Shown: positions 24,877-37,170, numbered from the stretch's first letter. The stretch: 64,000 nt of DNA from Sesamum alatum (GCA_034509735.1 JACGWO010000012.1:21171188-21235187), one strand, 5' to 3'. Program-made: numbers and translations. The notes: generated by a model not told the origin, from the letters alone.

Positions 24877-25515
24877 CACAGTGTGTTGGGTTGGGTCAAC
24901 CAGCTCGTGATTGAATTGACCCAATAAAAAAGTGGATTAGTTGGGTTTTTTTTTTCTTTAATAATATATGATATATAATTTTTATTATTTTTTTAAATTA
25001 ATTATTCTTGTAGGTTTTTTATATTTTTGAAGGTCTATGTATTTCTATTTTTATTATTTTACTTTTATATTTTAGTATATTAATTTATTAATAGTATTTA
25101 TTTATTTATTTTTGAGAGTTTATTTTAAGTTTTTTTTTACTTTGTTATTATCTAAGTTTATTATTGTAAGCTTGTTAGTCAAATTATTATTTAAATTTAC
25201 TATATAGTTTTAACTCTTTTTTTTTAGTGATAATTTTTTGTGTGATTTAATCCATTATTTATTTATTTCATAAGATAATAATTAATTTAAATAATTATTT
25301 AAAAACACTTCATTTCATAAATAAAATAAAATAAAAGACACATCCAGGCCTTATCTAGGCCTGGGCTGGGCGTGGACTTTAAAATGGACCCAGTTGGGGC
25401 CCAATTGAAGGCCCAGATCACCCAAAATCGATTGTGAATAGTTGTGGGTCAGTCTTCGGACGTACTTTTTTTCGGGCTGGTCCATGCCGCTCTTTGACAT
25501 GCCCGGCCCACTGTG
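24877..25515. mobile_element. Possible degraded hAT element upstream of cytochrome c1
   Basis: The left end CACAGTGTGTTGGGTTGGGT resembles the complement of the right end (CACAGTGGGCCGGGCATG). GGCCTGGGC and TTGGGGCCC motifs near the right end are hAT-like. No target duplication is convincing, so the call is weak. It begins about 300 bp upstream of the gene's start codon. Confidence 0.35.
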
Positions 25516-25529
25516 TACCTTGAGAAGAA

Positions 25530-26300
25530 GGTTAAATCATAAATGATAAATAGTTAATTACTTTTAAGTGCCCTTAAAAGATGTAGTTCTTGATGAACCT
25601 ATTCGATAAGAATCACGGGCATAATCGTAATATAACTCCACTTAATATATTAAGTACATCGTAAATACCATTTTCATCTTTTTAATAGAAATGATCATTT
25701 ACATCTTTCAATCCATCAATATCAAATACAGGTTAAATACATTAATAGCTTTGCATCAAAACATATTTTGAGAGACATGCAAATAGACTTTACGGTAAAT
25801 TACATCGACTCTCCATGCATTATGCAAAATTATAAGTATATCTTTGATATTGTAATTGTAAATTATATCGACACATTCCTAAAAGCAAAAACTTGCAAGA
25901 TTAACTCCTTGGGTACTTATATGAAGAGCATAATATATAGTATTTGTGTAATTAAATTTATCTCCAACGAGAATGGAATATAAAAACATGTTGCATAACA
26001 AAATCCCACACAACATACATAGGATTGCAATTTATTGGTTGAGCGTATTTAGGCCCAAGATCGTAGCTTCTCATTTTCAGAAGTGGATAGGCCCAAAGAG
26101 TGGTGGAAGTTTTGGGCTATACATTAGGCCCAAAGATAAGAATTTCTTTATTACAGTTTGGGCTTTTGTCTTCACCCTTTTCTCTTTAAACTAGCAACCG
26201 GCATGCATTTGCTGATCAAGATCTAATACTTTTTATGCAAGATATTATTTGCTTTAGCTAGAAACGAAAATAAAAAAAGAGAGAGAGATTCGAGAAGGGT
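25530..26300. other. Gene-free stretch with several AGGCCCAA motifs
   Basis: Around 26050-26170 the motif GGCCCAA (or TTTGGGC on the same strand) appears several times within 120 bp. Such motifs act as plant promoter elements but also occur in transposon ends. The open frames here show no recognisable protein. Confidence 0.35.
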
Positions 26301-26317
26301 GTATGGTAGGGGTGGTT

Positions 26318-26435
26318 TGAGTGGACTCAAAACTCGCCCCATCAACTCTAGGAAAGACTCGGGGCCCGCCCCGGTATGAGTGGACTCAAGACTCGCCCTA
26401 TCAACTCTAGGAAAGACTCGGGACCCGCCCCGGTA
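26318..26435. repeat. 59 bp tandem duplication, GC-rich
   Basis: Two units of 59 bp, starting TGAGTGGACTCAAAACTCGC at 26318 and TGAGTGGACTCAAGACTCGC at 26377, differ at only a few positions. The surrounding CGGGGCGGGTCTAACCCG hints at an hAT end. Confidence 0.85.
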
Positions 26436-26815
26436 CAAAATCCGTCGGGGCGGGTCTAACCCGATAGACCCGATTATTTTATTTTTTTTTATTTGTTCTA
26501 CAATTTTTTTTAAAAAAAGAAATATAATATATCGATTAAAAATAAAATTATTTGTGATCTAACTCAAATTCAAATTAAAAAATATTTTCAAGTACAAATA
26601 AAATTATTCATAATAAAACAACTCAAACAATTCATATCGATTATGCGTTAGTAACTACTTCTTCGTCTTCCTCATCGTTAAGTATTGTTGGACAATTTTT
26701 CAATTCATTAATTATTGAACAAGTACCTAACAATAAATAAATTAAATGATGTAATATTTTATTAATTATTTATTATCATATAAAAGTAAAATATATATCC
26801 AAGGTCCCTTTTTTA

Positions 26816-27568
26816 GGGCTGATTTGGTTCGTGTGATAGGATTAGGCATGATGGGATTGGGTGTGATGTGAAATTGAAATCTCATCTTATACTATATGTT
26901 GTTTGGTTTGAGTTATTGTATGTAGGATATCCCATATGATAATATAGTATGGTGTTTTATATTGTAGCTTGTGCATAATCACAAAAATTAAACACAAACT
27001 ATAAATTATTTTTTGAAATACAATTGCTTCAAATAAAATCAATGTGTGGAATATTTTCTTTATTTTTATGTATTTATATGAAATAGAAGTTCAAAATACG
27101 CATTCAATTTAGTAATTAATTAAAACTCAAATATTTTTTAAAAGTAAAAAAAAAAAAGAAATAATGTTTTTATTCTATTTTATTATTTAATTATTACAAT
27201 TTAAAATATATTTTTTTAATCATGCATGTGATTCTCAAGTAACAAAAAATACAAAATTAGAAAAAAAAATCAAAAGTCTGGTTTTTGTTCATGATGAGAA
27301 GAAATAAATGGAGATAAAAAGAGGGGGGGGGGAGGGGGCAAGAGGGAGAGGAGAGAAGGGTAAATGAGAAATAATTTTTTTAATACTGGTTTAACATAAT
27401 TTTGTGGATTGTGTATCCCACCTCATAGGTGGTATCCATTATCCCATAAATTTTGATAAATAAGACCGGGTCCGGTATTAATACCGAACTATAATAATAC
27501 TAATCAAATATGTGATTAGACATAATAAATAATTTTATCATGTCTAATCATACAAATCAAACGGAGCC
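26816..27568. mobile_element. Tourist/Harbinger-like MITE flanked by TTA
   Basis: The left end GGGCTGATTTGGTTCGTGTG resembles the complement of the right end (GGCTCCGTTTGATTTGTATG). TTA lies on both sides (26813-26815 and 27569-27571), the 3 bp duplication of PIF/Harbinger elements. It is 753 bp and contains a G-rich tract near 27325. It is non-coding. Confidence 0.75.
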
Positions 27569-27639
27569 TTAAAGTATTATCCTGCTTTGGCAATGAAGAA
27601 ACAGGGGCCGTTCAAATCCCGTCACTCTATTCAATAAGG

Positions 27640-27970
27640 GCTTGTTTGGTTAGGCCCACAATATCGCCCAATCTGATATTGTTTACTTTACATTGGTGAG
27701 CACAATAATAATAGAGACCTGAGATTTGGGCTTCCTTCCCTGGATAATTAATGGATTATAATCCCACAATTAACATTTTGGCCTTGTTTAATTGTGAGAA
27801 TTGGGTTGGATATCCAACTCAATCTCTTGTTTACTTACATATAGATAAATAAATAATTTGAATGAAAATATTAATGATATAATTTAATATCATCCTATAT
27901 TTTATCCATCATTAATCTATCACGACTTAATCTCATCCCTCAAAGTAAACTAGGTCTTTCACCTGTATAT
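27640..27970. repeat. Further Tourist-like fragments
   Basis: GGGCTTGTTTGGTTAGGCCC near 27640, and GGCCTTGTTTAATTGTGAG near 27780 opposed by CTCAAAGTAAACTAGGTC near 27955, look like ends of one or two further GGGC-TTGTTTGG elements. Limits are not resolved. Confidence 0.35.
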
Positions 27971-28113
27971 CGGTGAAAATACTTTACCTCGATTTTTTTT
28001 TTTTTTACTTGTGGTTATTTTAGTAAATAACAATTTTATCTCTATCACAATCAAACAAAGTAAACATCGAATTAATTTATCAGTAACTAATCATTAGTTT
28101 ATCATATTTAGTA

Positions 28114-28608
28114 AGATTAATTACACTTAGACCCCATCTGAAAATGCGTAATTACACTTTCCCAAAAAAGTTTTGAAATTACACTTCATCCCTTTCGAAA
28201 ATTCTCTGTCTACACCTGACCCTCATCCATTAGAGTTTGAATTGAAAATGTTCACATCAACACAAATAATTATATAAATTTTCAATTTTTCCATCATTTA
28301 ACATTCTCATGTGTATTTTTGAACTTATAAGAGGATAAACGTAATGTATATACATGGAGTGATGCCAAGATTATTACATTTTTTTCTTATAAGTATAAAA
28401 TTATTACACGAAAATATTAAAGAAAAAGTAAAATTGAAAATTTATGTAATTATTTATGTTAATGTGAACATTTTCCGTCTATATTTTAACGAATGAAAAT
28501 CAGGTGTAAACGGAGAATTTTCGGAGGAGGTGTAAGTATAATTTCAAAATTTTTTTGGGGAAAAGTATAATTATATATTTTCAGATGGAGTCTAACTGTA
28601 ATTAACCC
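28114..28608. mobile_element. Foldback Mutator-like MITE, sister of 6514-7010
   Basis: A 495 bp element with left end AGATTAATTACACTTAGACC and right end GAGTCTAACTGTAATTAACCC. The perfect 9 bp duplication TATTTAGTA lies at 28105-28113 and 28609-28617. It shares arm phrases and length with the 497 bp copy at 6514. Confidence 0.87.
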
Positions 28609-29053
28609 TATTTAGTAAACAAAAAATACATCTATATATCTTATCCCCACATATCCAAATTTTTTATACGTAAATATTTATCTAGATATGCTCAATAATT
28701 ATATATTTCTTACCAAATCCTATATATATAAGGGGCTTAATAATTACTTCCTAAGTTCTCTTATTATGTATGCTTAATTGTTAATTATTAATGGGAATTA
28801 CTTATAAGCTAATATTCTCATACAACAATGTTTGCAACTGTTTATGGACTGGATTTTCTATTACAAAATCCTATTACATGTTTTACTCCATTTAACATAT
28901 ACACACCACGTATCTAAAATCTTTCTAAGGAAAATACGTGATGCCATCGTCACACACGTGACGTCTGTATATTGAATAGAATAAAAGATGCAGTAGGATT
29001 CGGAATAGAAAATTCAATCCGTATTCTTTAGAGAAAAGAAAACACAAAGATGG

Positions 29054-29704
29054 GGGCAAAATGATTTGTTAGTCCCATAAGATTAGGTCATCATTTTCGT
29101 TGGTACCACAATTCAGGCAGGTGATGATTCAGTCCCATAAAATACGAATTCAGGTATTTTTAGTCCCAAAAAGTCATGTTTGTTAATGGCCGTTCATTAA
29201 CTTGGGTGTAAAAATACCTAAAATCGTGGAACTACAATGATGCGGCTTGCGACTTGATTGGTGCCCCGTTGCACAAGGTATTGTCCCATTTGGCTCTGTA
29301 TGAGCATCACGCATTTTGTCCTGAAAAGACGCCTCACAAGGAAGGAGGTCTTAGCCCAGGCAGTCCCGTAGCAAGGTATTGTTCACTTTGGGTTCAATCC
29401 CATAAAGAGGAGCCGTATGATTTTGTCCTATTAAAGCGCCTCGCTAGGGAGAGGAGTCATTGGGGTTTATAAGCCACTCAAACTCCTCGTCTGCAACCGA
29501 TGTGGGACGCTTGCAACATCATCATACAAATACCTAAAATTGTGTTTTATGGGACTAAAAATACATAAAATCATGGCCACGTTTGTTAACTTGAGAATAA
29601 AAATACCTAAACTCATGTTTTATGGGACTGAAATCGTCTGCCTAAGTTGTGATACCATAAATAATAATAACTTAATTTTATTGGACTAAAAAAGCGTTTA
29701 GCCC
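29054..29704. mobile_element. Foldback Mutator-like MITE containing a nested solo LTR
   Basis: Ends are GGGCAAAATGATTTGTTAGT and, complemented from the right, GGGCTAAACGCTTTTTTAGT. The perfect 9 bp duplication CAAAGATGG lies at 29045-29053 and 29705-29713. Without the nested LTR (29238-29524) it would be about 360 bp. Confidence 0.83.
29238..29524. mobile_element. Short solo LTR (TRIM-like) nested in a MITE
   Basis: Begins TGATGCGGCTTGCGAC and ends GCTTGCAACATCATCA, so it has TG...CA ends. It is flanked by a perfect 5 bp duplication, TACAA (29233-29237 and 29525-29529). Inside, the phrase CAAGGTATTGTCCC/CAAGGTATTGTTCA occurs twice, each followed by ATTTTGTCCT. A GCAACCGATGTGGGACGC block lies near the end. 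Length is 287 bp with no internal domain, so it is best read as a solo LTR of a miniature retrotransposon. Confidence 0.75.
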
Positions 29705-29713
29705 CAAAGATGG

Positions 29714-30095
29714 AGTGGCAAATAGTCAGTTGGAGTCAAGCAGTGCATGATTCTTCCCTTATAAAAAGCATGCACATGCTCACACACACACACCCCCAAA
29801 GGGTCTCTTAGCAGACAATCTCTTTAGATGGATGTACATATGTTGCATAAAGCAAGCTGTCTGAATTGTGAAACTGGAGTTTAAGGAGATCAGAGTATAG
29901 TCACTGTATGGTCTGAAAGCTGGCTGTGCTGCTTTTCTTGTATTAACTACCAATGCTACCTTGTTCCTCTTCATTCAATTCCAGGCCACACCAAGACATT
30001 GAAGTTTGCCGCGTCGGGCCGGCCGGGGTCGATCATGGTCGCCCGCCTGTCTGATTCTGGAGTTAAGGATTTCAAATTCATAATACTACGTAGTT
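29714..30095 (+). other. GC-richer island of unknown nature
   Basis: A TATA-like CTTATAAAAAGCATGCACATG at about 29759 is followed by about 300 bases less AT-rich than the surroundings. They include TTCAATTCCAGGCC (acceptor-like) and a GC-rich block GCCGCGTCGGGCCGGCC. One frame after the acceptor stays open to a stop at about 30094. I recognise no protein or RNA. It could be a short transcript, a gene remnant or transposon sequence. Confidence 0.3.
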
Positions 30096-30163
30096 GATTG
30101 ATTGCATTTACTTTTTTGTCGCACTAACATGAAAAAGAAGAGAAAATTCGTGATAAGGAAAAA

Positions 30164-30598
30164 ATAATTAAATGCATTTTTAGTTCCGTGATTTAGGTTA
30201 TTTGGCGTTTTTATCCTTTAACTTTCTATGGTAGCATTTTGGTCCTGTATTTTTGTAATTTTCACAATTTCAGTCCTTTTTCTGGACGAGAAGGGTGAAC
30301 TCCAGCGAAAATGATGACTGAAATCGCAAAAATTAAACAGATGTAGGACCAATAATATCCTAAAAAGTTAAAGGAAACAAAATACTGACAGAAAAGAACC
30401 AATAAAAATAGTAGCCCCAATTTTAAAAGATCACCTGAGATGAACACATATTTTTCCAGTGAGAAGAGTGAACTCCGACGAAAAAAAGAACTGAAATCGC
30501 GAAAATTAAAAAATGCATGAGCAAAATGCTATATTAGAAAGTTAAAAGATGAAAACACCGAATGACTTAAGTTACGGGACCAAAAATGCATTTAAGCC
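30164..30598. mobile_element. Foldback Mutator-like MITE, relative of 1818-2267
   Basis: The left arm TTAAATGCATTTTTAGTTCC is opposed by GGACCAAAAATGCATTTAAGCC. Flanks AAGGAAAAA and AAGAAAAAA match at 8 of 9, although low complexity weakens that. The arms share GATTTAGGTTATTTGGCGTTT with the 1818 element (ACTTAGGTCATTTGGCGTTT). Confidence 0.65.
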
Positions 30599-30808
30599 AA
30601 GAAAAAAATAAAGTGAAGTAATTTTTAATATTGTCACTAATTATTTTTATTAAGTGATACGAACTTTTATTCTGTTACAATAATGAATTTTATAGTTATA
30701 ATAGTGATAATCATTTTGTATAAGTTGTCACGAGCAAGAATTAGTGAAGGAAAAGTTGTCACTAAGACAATTGGTGAAACACGTATAGTCATGACCTACT
30801 ATATATTT

Positions 30809-30872
30809 GTACTTTGTCACTAAGTTATCACCATAAACATGTACTTTGTCACTAAGTTATCACCATAAACGT
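30809..30872. repeat. 32 bp tandem duplication
   Basis: The unit beginning GTACTTTGTCACTAAGTTAT is repeated twice with almost no change. Confidence 0.85.
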
Positions 30873-31054
30873 GTCGTTGATGGTCTATAGCTAATGACAA
30901 TTTTGTGTGATTTCTTGGAACTTATAACAATTATATTACAACAAGACCATTAAAAATTATTATTATTTAATATATATTCTTAGTGATAACTATAAAATAT
31001 TATTTGATATTTTATCATTAATATTATTTTTTATTACAGTTTCGATCAGGGTCG

Positions 31055-31200
31055 ACGTAATTTACTAGTAAAGCCATTGCTTCTCGACTTAAATATTAGG
31101 GGTTCGAGCATCAAATGAGTGTACTATGGTATGGCGATAACTGGCCTATAATATTTAATCCGGTATTCACAAGGACTTATTTCCTATTATAGACAAATCA
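31055..31200 (+). repeat. SINE-like tRNA-derived fragment
   Basis: TAGTAAAGCCATTGCTTCTCGAC with AGGGGTTCGAGCATC about 20 bp further on resembles the A and B boxes of a SINE. Limits are uncertain. Confidence 0.35.
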
Positions 31201-31213
31201 ATTTTAAAAGTAT

Positions 31214-31600
31214 GGGATAATTACATCACCTTTTCCTAAGGTTTGATGTAATTACACGTAGACTCTCTATGGTTTGCAAAATTAAATCTAGTTCTTAACA
31301 TTTATTTTCATCTAACAAATAGATCCATCCGTTTGTCAAAATTTACCGAGTTTGTTGATATTAGGAAAAAAAAAAGAATAAAAATTTATATTTATTGACT
31401 TATTATTGACTTATAGCAGGTCAAACAAATCTTTCTTAACCAATTATATCTTCACAGATTAATGCATATGAGGAGGTATATATTCAATCGTATAAAGATA
31501 ATTATACCAAATGTCAGGAGTACTAGATGTAATATTTTGAATCACGGAAAATTTATGTATAATTATATCAAATTTTAGGAGAGGCTGATATGATTATTCA
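31214..31600. mobile_element. Foldback Mutator-like MITE, relative of 11875-12424
   Basis: A 387 bp element opening GGGATAATTACATCACC, with right end GGCTGATATGATTATTCA. The perfect 9 bp duplication TAAAAGTAT lies at 31205-31213 and 31601-31609. Internal phrases (AATAGATCCATCCGTTTGTC) match the 11875 element. Confidence 0.83.
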
Positions 31601-31761
31601 TAAAAGTATTGAATGATAAATAACTCATCTTGACTTTAGACTTCGTGTGACATAGACAACAGACACACGATTGTCTTTTTTTTTTTTTTTTTTCACAAAC
31701 AAAGGCAAAAAGCCTGCTAGCCAACTTTCCAACATTGCTCTATAAATGTTTTTAAAAAAAT

Positions 31762-32148
31762 GGGTAAAATTATATTTTTGATTTTGTAATTATAGGTTGT
31801 TAGCATTTTTGATCCTATAACTTACTCTATTTACACATTTGGTCCTTTTTTTGACGAACTTAGTGTTGAAAATCTCACATTTGATCATTTAATGACAAAT
31901 TTAGTCATGTCTTGTCAAGTTTAATCTCATTCTCACTCGAGTAAATCTCATTTTTGGTCATGTAACTATATTTCGTCGGGACTAATTTGTCAACACATGA
32001 CTAAATTTGCCAAAAAAGAACCAAATCTGATATGTGTTGGACTAAATTCGTAAAAAAAAATGACTAAATGTGTAAATGGATCGAGTAAGTTACAGGACCA
32101 AAAGTGCTAATGGTCTAAAATTATAGGACTAAAAATATAATTTTACCT
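31762..32148. mobile_element. Foldback element
   Basis: The left arm GGGTAAAATTATATTTTTGA is opposed by the complement of CTAAAAATATAATTTTACC. Inner phrases (GATCCTATAACTTACTC and GAGTAAGTTACAGGACC) are also mirrored. Flanks are A-rich (AAAAAAAT/AAAAAATA), so the duplication cannot be judged. Probably the same kind of element as 30164-30598. Confidence 0.6.
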
Positions 32149-32380
32149 AAAAAATATTTGATTTTTTTTCAAAGCAGTAGTTAATTACACATTCAATGTA
32201 TATACAGAACCACACAAAAAAAAAAAAAAAAAACATAATATTCTATTTATTCAATTCTAATAGTGTGTTTGTGAAAGAAAATAGTAATATTGATAGTGTA
32301 TTTTTATCATAATATATAATAATTAATGACAAATGTCCCAAAAAATTGCTAACCTTAATTATGATTATCCAAGCAATTTT

Positions 32381-32520
32381 ATTTTTTTTTTTTTAATTGG
32401 AAGCGATGAATTTTTTATTAATCGAAAATAAAGTGATTACATTTAGTCCTATCGGTTATCAATATCAAACGTAGGATTCGTCACACAAAATCCAATAGAA
32501 GACTTAGAAGAGTAATATGA
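32381..32520 (-). repeat. SINE-like fragment (tail portion)
   Basis: A T run followed by GGAAGCGATGAATTTTTTATT and GTGATTACATTTAGTCC matches the tail of the 18748-19030 SINE-like element. The tRNA-like head is missing or degraded. Confidence 0.4.
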
Positions 32521-32993
32521 TTCCACTTTTTTATATTAGCTTTGTTAGCTACATATGAACTTTGCACTTATTTCCTTGGTTTTAATATATTACCAGGTTT
32601 TTTCTCAAAAAACTATTTTGAAACAAATAGTAAAATATCGACTAATATCCAAACGAATTCTCACATAATTTAGTTTTTTTATTTGAAAATTAAAAATACA
32701 AAATATAACATAAGCATTTTGATAAATAACATTAGTCAATGATGAAAGAGTGAATGTACTACAAAAGTATATCTATTTTAATCGTGTTAATTAGTATCCT
32801 AATTAGTATCTAAATTAATAATAAATAAAAAATAAGAAAGTGAACATAAATTAAAATGAGATTCGTAAATCTCAAAATTTATTTATTTGGGCAAAAAAAC
32901 AAAATAAATGTCTCACACCCTATAGTAAAAAGATAAAACATAAATAGAAGAAGAAAAATAATAACATGTAAGGATAATTATATAAATTAGATA

Positions 32994-33123
32994 TCTTTAA
33001 GAGAAAGAAGAAATAAAATAAAATAAATGATTTATATCAAAAACAATGAGGTAATGTCTTTAAGAGAAAGAAGAAATAAAATAAAATAAATAAATTTATA
33101 TGAAAAACAATGAGGTAATGTCT
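32994..33123. repeat. 63 bp tandem duplication
   Basis: A unit starting TCTTTAAGAGAAAGAAGAAA at 32994 is repeated from 33057, ending both times in AACAATGAGGTAATG. It is AT-rich and non-coding. Confidence 0.8.
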
Positions 33124-33129
33124 TTGTAT

Positions 33130-34560
33130 TGGGGAAAAAAAGTAAAATAAAAAATCCAAAAACTCAAGAGCATATATGCGAATTGAAAAAAATAAAACTA
33201 TGCAGATAAAAGTTAGATGGTTGTGCACTATCAAATTAAAAATTGTTTAAGAAAATACACTTTAAAAAGTACTAAAAAATTAAACAAAATACTCAAAATA
33301 AGTACGAAAGAGAAAATTAAAGCACATGATATCATATCACTGAACAATTAAAAAAAAATATTCAAAGAGAAACGACAACTTTGACAAATAAATAGTTTGA
33401 GTGAGTATAAAAAACAATTTGTCAACAAAAATAATTGGTCATTATGATAAACTACTCCAAAACTTTAATTGAATAAAACATGAAATTAGAAAAGTGGAAA
33501 AATAACATATAAATATAAAAATCCTAATAATAAAAATGGTAAATTGTAAAAAGACTTAAAATGTAAAAAATAAATATGAACATGTTTTTCATATACAAAA
33601 TCAACTTTTTATTATATTACAAAAAAGTATACATAACACTAATGATGTAGTTAAATAATATGAATTAAAAAAGCTTAGCTTGTGTAAAACCAAAAAGAAT
33701 AACCGGTGTATTTATAATGATTGACAATGGTTGCCTTCACTGCATTATAGAATTTGGAGCATATTTCGTTATTATTACTTATTTTTGGTGTTATTTAAAT
33801 ATCCTCATGAGTGTTTCCTTAATTATGCAAAATTTTAAAATTTAATTTGGTAACTAAACTTTTTTAAACGGAATAAATCAAAATTAAACCAATTAATTAG
33901 ATTTTTTCATACAAAAATTGCAGAATATTAGGGATTTAGTTTGGTAAAGAACTTCTTACAAAAGAAGAAATTAGAATTCCTGCTAAAACTAAACCAACCA
34001 ACTAGGAAATTAGAGTTTATAGAAATTAGAATTTTTATGCAAAATTTTAGGGATTTAACTTGTTATTAATTGATTTTTTAAAATAAATTAATTTTTGCTA
34101 AAATTTAACCAACCAACTAGATTTTTTGTAAATAATTTAAAAATTCAAAATTTTAGAAAATTAGAATTGAATCAAAATTGAATTAATTTGGTTAAAAAAC
34201 CCCCTTCAAATATATATATATATATATAAATAAATAATAGATAGTAAATGATTTTTTTAATTACATTAATTAATTTCTATGAAAATTTTGTTTTTGATAA
34301 CAAATCATATTTTAAAATATGAATATTTCCTTATTAACATATGATGTGCGTTTTAAGGAGACTGTACGGTTTATCATAATTTATAAAAATTTAATATTTA
34401 CCATAAAAATGAAACAACCAACAAAAGTTATTGCAAAAAAGAAAAAAGAAAAGAAAAGAAAAGAAAAATCAAATCCTAAAAATTTAGTAGTTTGGTCAAA
34501 GTTAATCAATTTGGGTCATCCATGTAAGCACTATGTGATGCACATTTGAACGACCTCGTT
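33130..34560. other. Gene-free AT-rich stretch
   Basis: No gene is visible. It holds an AT microsatellite near 34207 and an AAAAG repeat at about 34440-34467. Short ORFs here are low-complexity. Confidence 0.5.
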
Positions 34561-34572
34561 ACATTTTATTTT

Positions 34573-35388
34573 TGGTTAATTACACTGACCTTTCCTGCAA
34601 TTATGAAAATATACAAATTCTCCCCTCTTATTATAAAAATTATAAATTACTCCCTTTGGTTAACAAGTTTTAGTCAAATTTAACAATAAGTACTTCAATG
34701 ACCAATTTACCCTCATTTATAGAACTAAAAATAATTCAATGAATTAATAATAGAAATATTTTTTTATTTGAAATAAAAAGAAGAAAAAAAGTTTTTGTTT
34801 TCTGAATAATTTAAAAATATACTTATGTCTCCATTTTTTTTAGGAATTGTAGCGTATAGGATTTGATAAAATCAAAATACACTAAAATTGACTTGTTTAA
34901 ATTTTTATTTGACATAGTAAAGTTGGCTAAACTATTAAAATTTGCCTCAATATTGTTAACATTTGAATAATATAAGCTTTATTTTATTACTTGCTATAAA
35001 ATAATATAATTTTAACAAAATTTGCAAGTTTTGATGATTGTTAGGAATAAAAATTAATGTCACAACCTACATACACACACAATATGTGATTAAAAAAATA
35101 TTATAAAATAATTACTAAAAGTTACGAGTGTACACCCTTATTAACTTTAAAAATAACAATTATCCTTAGAGGCATCTAGTCATAGAAAATAGAGTTCTTC
35201 AGGTTGAGGGTATTATAGAAAATTTAGACTAATTTTTTTATGATATCAGCAAACTCTACTAAGTTGACAAACGGAAGGGGCAATTTGTAAGGTTGAAATA
35301 TTTGGAAGGGAAGTTTATGTAATTTTCATAGTAAGAGGGGGCATTTGTATATTCCCATAGTAATAGTGGAGGTAAGTGTAATTAACTC
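34573..35388. mobile_element. Foldback Mutator-like MITE, 816 bp
   Basis: Ends are TGGTTAATTACACTGACC and, complemented from the right, GAGTTAATTACACTTACC. Flanks TTTTATTTT (34564-34572) and TTTTATTAT (35389-35397) match at 8 of 9. Mirrored inner phrases include ACAAATTCTCCCCTC and GAGGGGGCATTTGTA. Confidence 0.72.
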
Positions 35389-35987
35389 TTTTATTATACC
35401 ACATAAGCAATCTTTTCTTTTAAAGAAATACTTAAATTTAGATAAATTTATGATTGTTTATCTTTATCCAAAAGATTTATCAAATTTTTATTTGATTAAT
35501 TATTCTTTATTTTATTTAACATTAGATAAGTATATGTAATATAATTAAGGTTATCTTTATCCAAGAGATTTACAGATTTTTTTTATGATAAATTACTAAG
35601 TAACATAATTCAAATTTTTTTTTATATTTTTTAATAATTTGTCTATTATTGATTTTATTATATTAAATTTTAACTATATATTTATCAATTAGTCAATTTC
35701 AAATTATAAAATTTAAATTTTTTATATTTTTTATTTTATAATTTTTTTATATAAAAACACAATTTTCTAGTGCCTTGGCACGAGATACTAACCAGTATAT
35801 ATAATAGATTTGGACGGAATATTAAAATTTTAAAAAGTGATTTGATCAAATAATTCAGGAAATAACTCAAAATAAAATTAGGAATTTGGAATTCATTTTA
35901 CTATGGAATCATCTAAACAAAGTTAATGAATTTGTCATTCTATATTTGAAACTTCCATTGATAACAATCCTCAGGTACCATGTGGTT

Positions 35988-36017
<30 letters not shown>

Positions 36018-36023
<6 letters not shown>

Positions 36024-36080
36024 TTATTAAGTGAAAGCGAAAAAATATTATTAATTAAACTAAATTGATTACTCTTTTTA
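36018..36080 (-). repeat. SINE tail fragment next to an AT microsatellite
   Basis: TTAAGTGAAAGCGAAAAAATATTATTAATT is split here only by position. Its AAGTGAAAGCGA core and the following TAAATTGATTAC match the SINE tail at 3148 and 18770. A TA repeat abuts it. Confidence 0.4.
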
Positions 36081-36099
36081 AAAATAAAAATTAAATGAA

Positions 36100-37170
36100 A
36101 AAAAAAAGACAAAATAATAACTTGACATTCTCTTTTTAAGTAGGGTTATATTTGGATCTTAAAAATAAACCGTGATCTTCATGATTTTTCTAAAAAGATC
36201 TTACAAGCTCGTAACACCGCCTAATATTTGGATACAACAAGTTCATTTCTTTGAATAATTCACCAAATATTCTGCAATATCTTGTGAACTTGATGTATGA
36301 ATTTTGAATGTAATTGTTGTTTTCGACATCGAATTGATGATTTATGTGTGAATTTCTTGATGATTGTATAGATTGGTTTAGTTACAATAAGCACGGTATA
36401 ATGGATTTTTTTTCTTTTTTATTTTAATTTTAATTAAATAACTAATAAAAATTAATAATAATAGTGAGTATGGGATGGGGGCCTACATGTTTTAATTTGA
36501 AGATGTATTATATATTCCAACATAATAAGCTGAGCATTTTGAAAAACCTACACCATAATTTGGGAAAGCACAGATATATTCTACCCGAATTAGGAGGAAC
36601 CCATGATGTTAACGGTCAAAGCTTAAAATCCAGTTGCAAAATAATGAAAACTGACTTTGTGAGGAGTTTTGAGATGAGAATAAAAGTTGTTGTTATAACT
36701 TTAACTCATTTTTTTGCTCAATTCTTTCTCAATTAAAGCTTCAACTTGAACAAAAATGATGGAAAGTAAATTATTGGAGGGGTATAATGAAGCAAGCAAG
36801 CAACAGGCGCGAAAGGGAAATTTTTTTTCCTCAAAATCTGATTTCCGTCTATTTTAACGCCACAACTAACAGCACGGGCAAAAATTGTTAAAAAATGATT
36901 AGTTTGATAATAAAATTATCAAGGGTGATAGTATGAGGACCAAAAGTAAAGTCAAATACGAGGACCAAAATCATAATTCTCCTGACAATGAGCATATTAA
37001 GAGAACTCTCAATAGTTTTGCATGGATGGAACATAATTTTCATACAAAAAATTCGTCATTTATTTTATTTAAAAAAGATTTTACACACACAATGTTTATA
37101 TATTAATTAGAACAAAAAAGAATCAGGATTTAAAAAAAAAAATGATTCACATGCAATGTGCACTTGTCCG
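36100..37170. other. Gene-free stretch
   Basis: No gene is recognised. A 90-codon frame at 36464-36736 has no known domain and sits in AT-rich DNA. 36890-36990 contains GAGGACCAAAAGTAAAGTC phrases like half of a foldback element. Confidence 0.4.

Noticed and set aside
36464..36736. 90-codon frame
   Set aside because: No recognisable domain, AT-rich setting, no supporting exon or promoter context.
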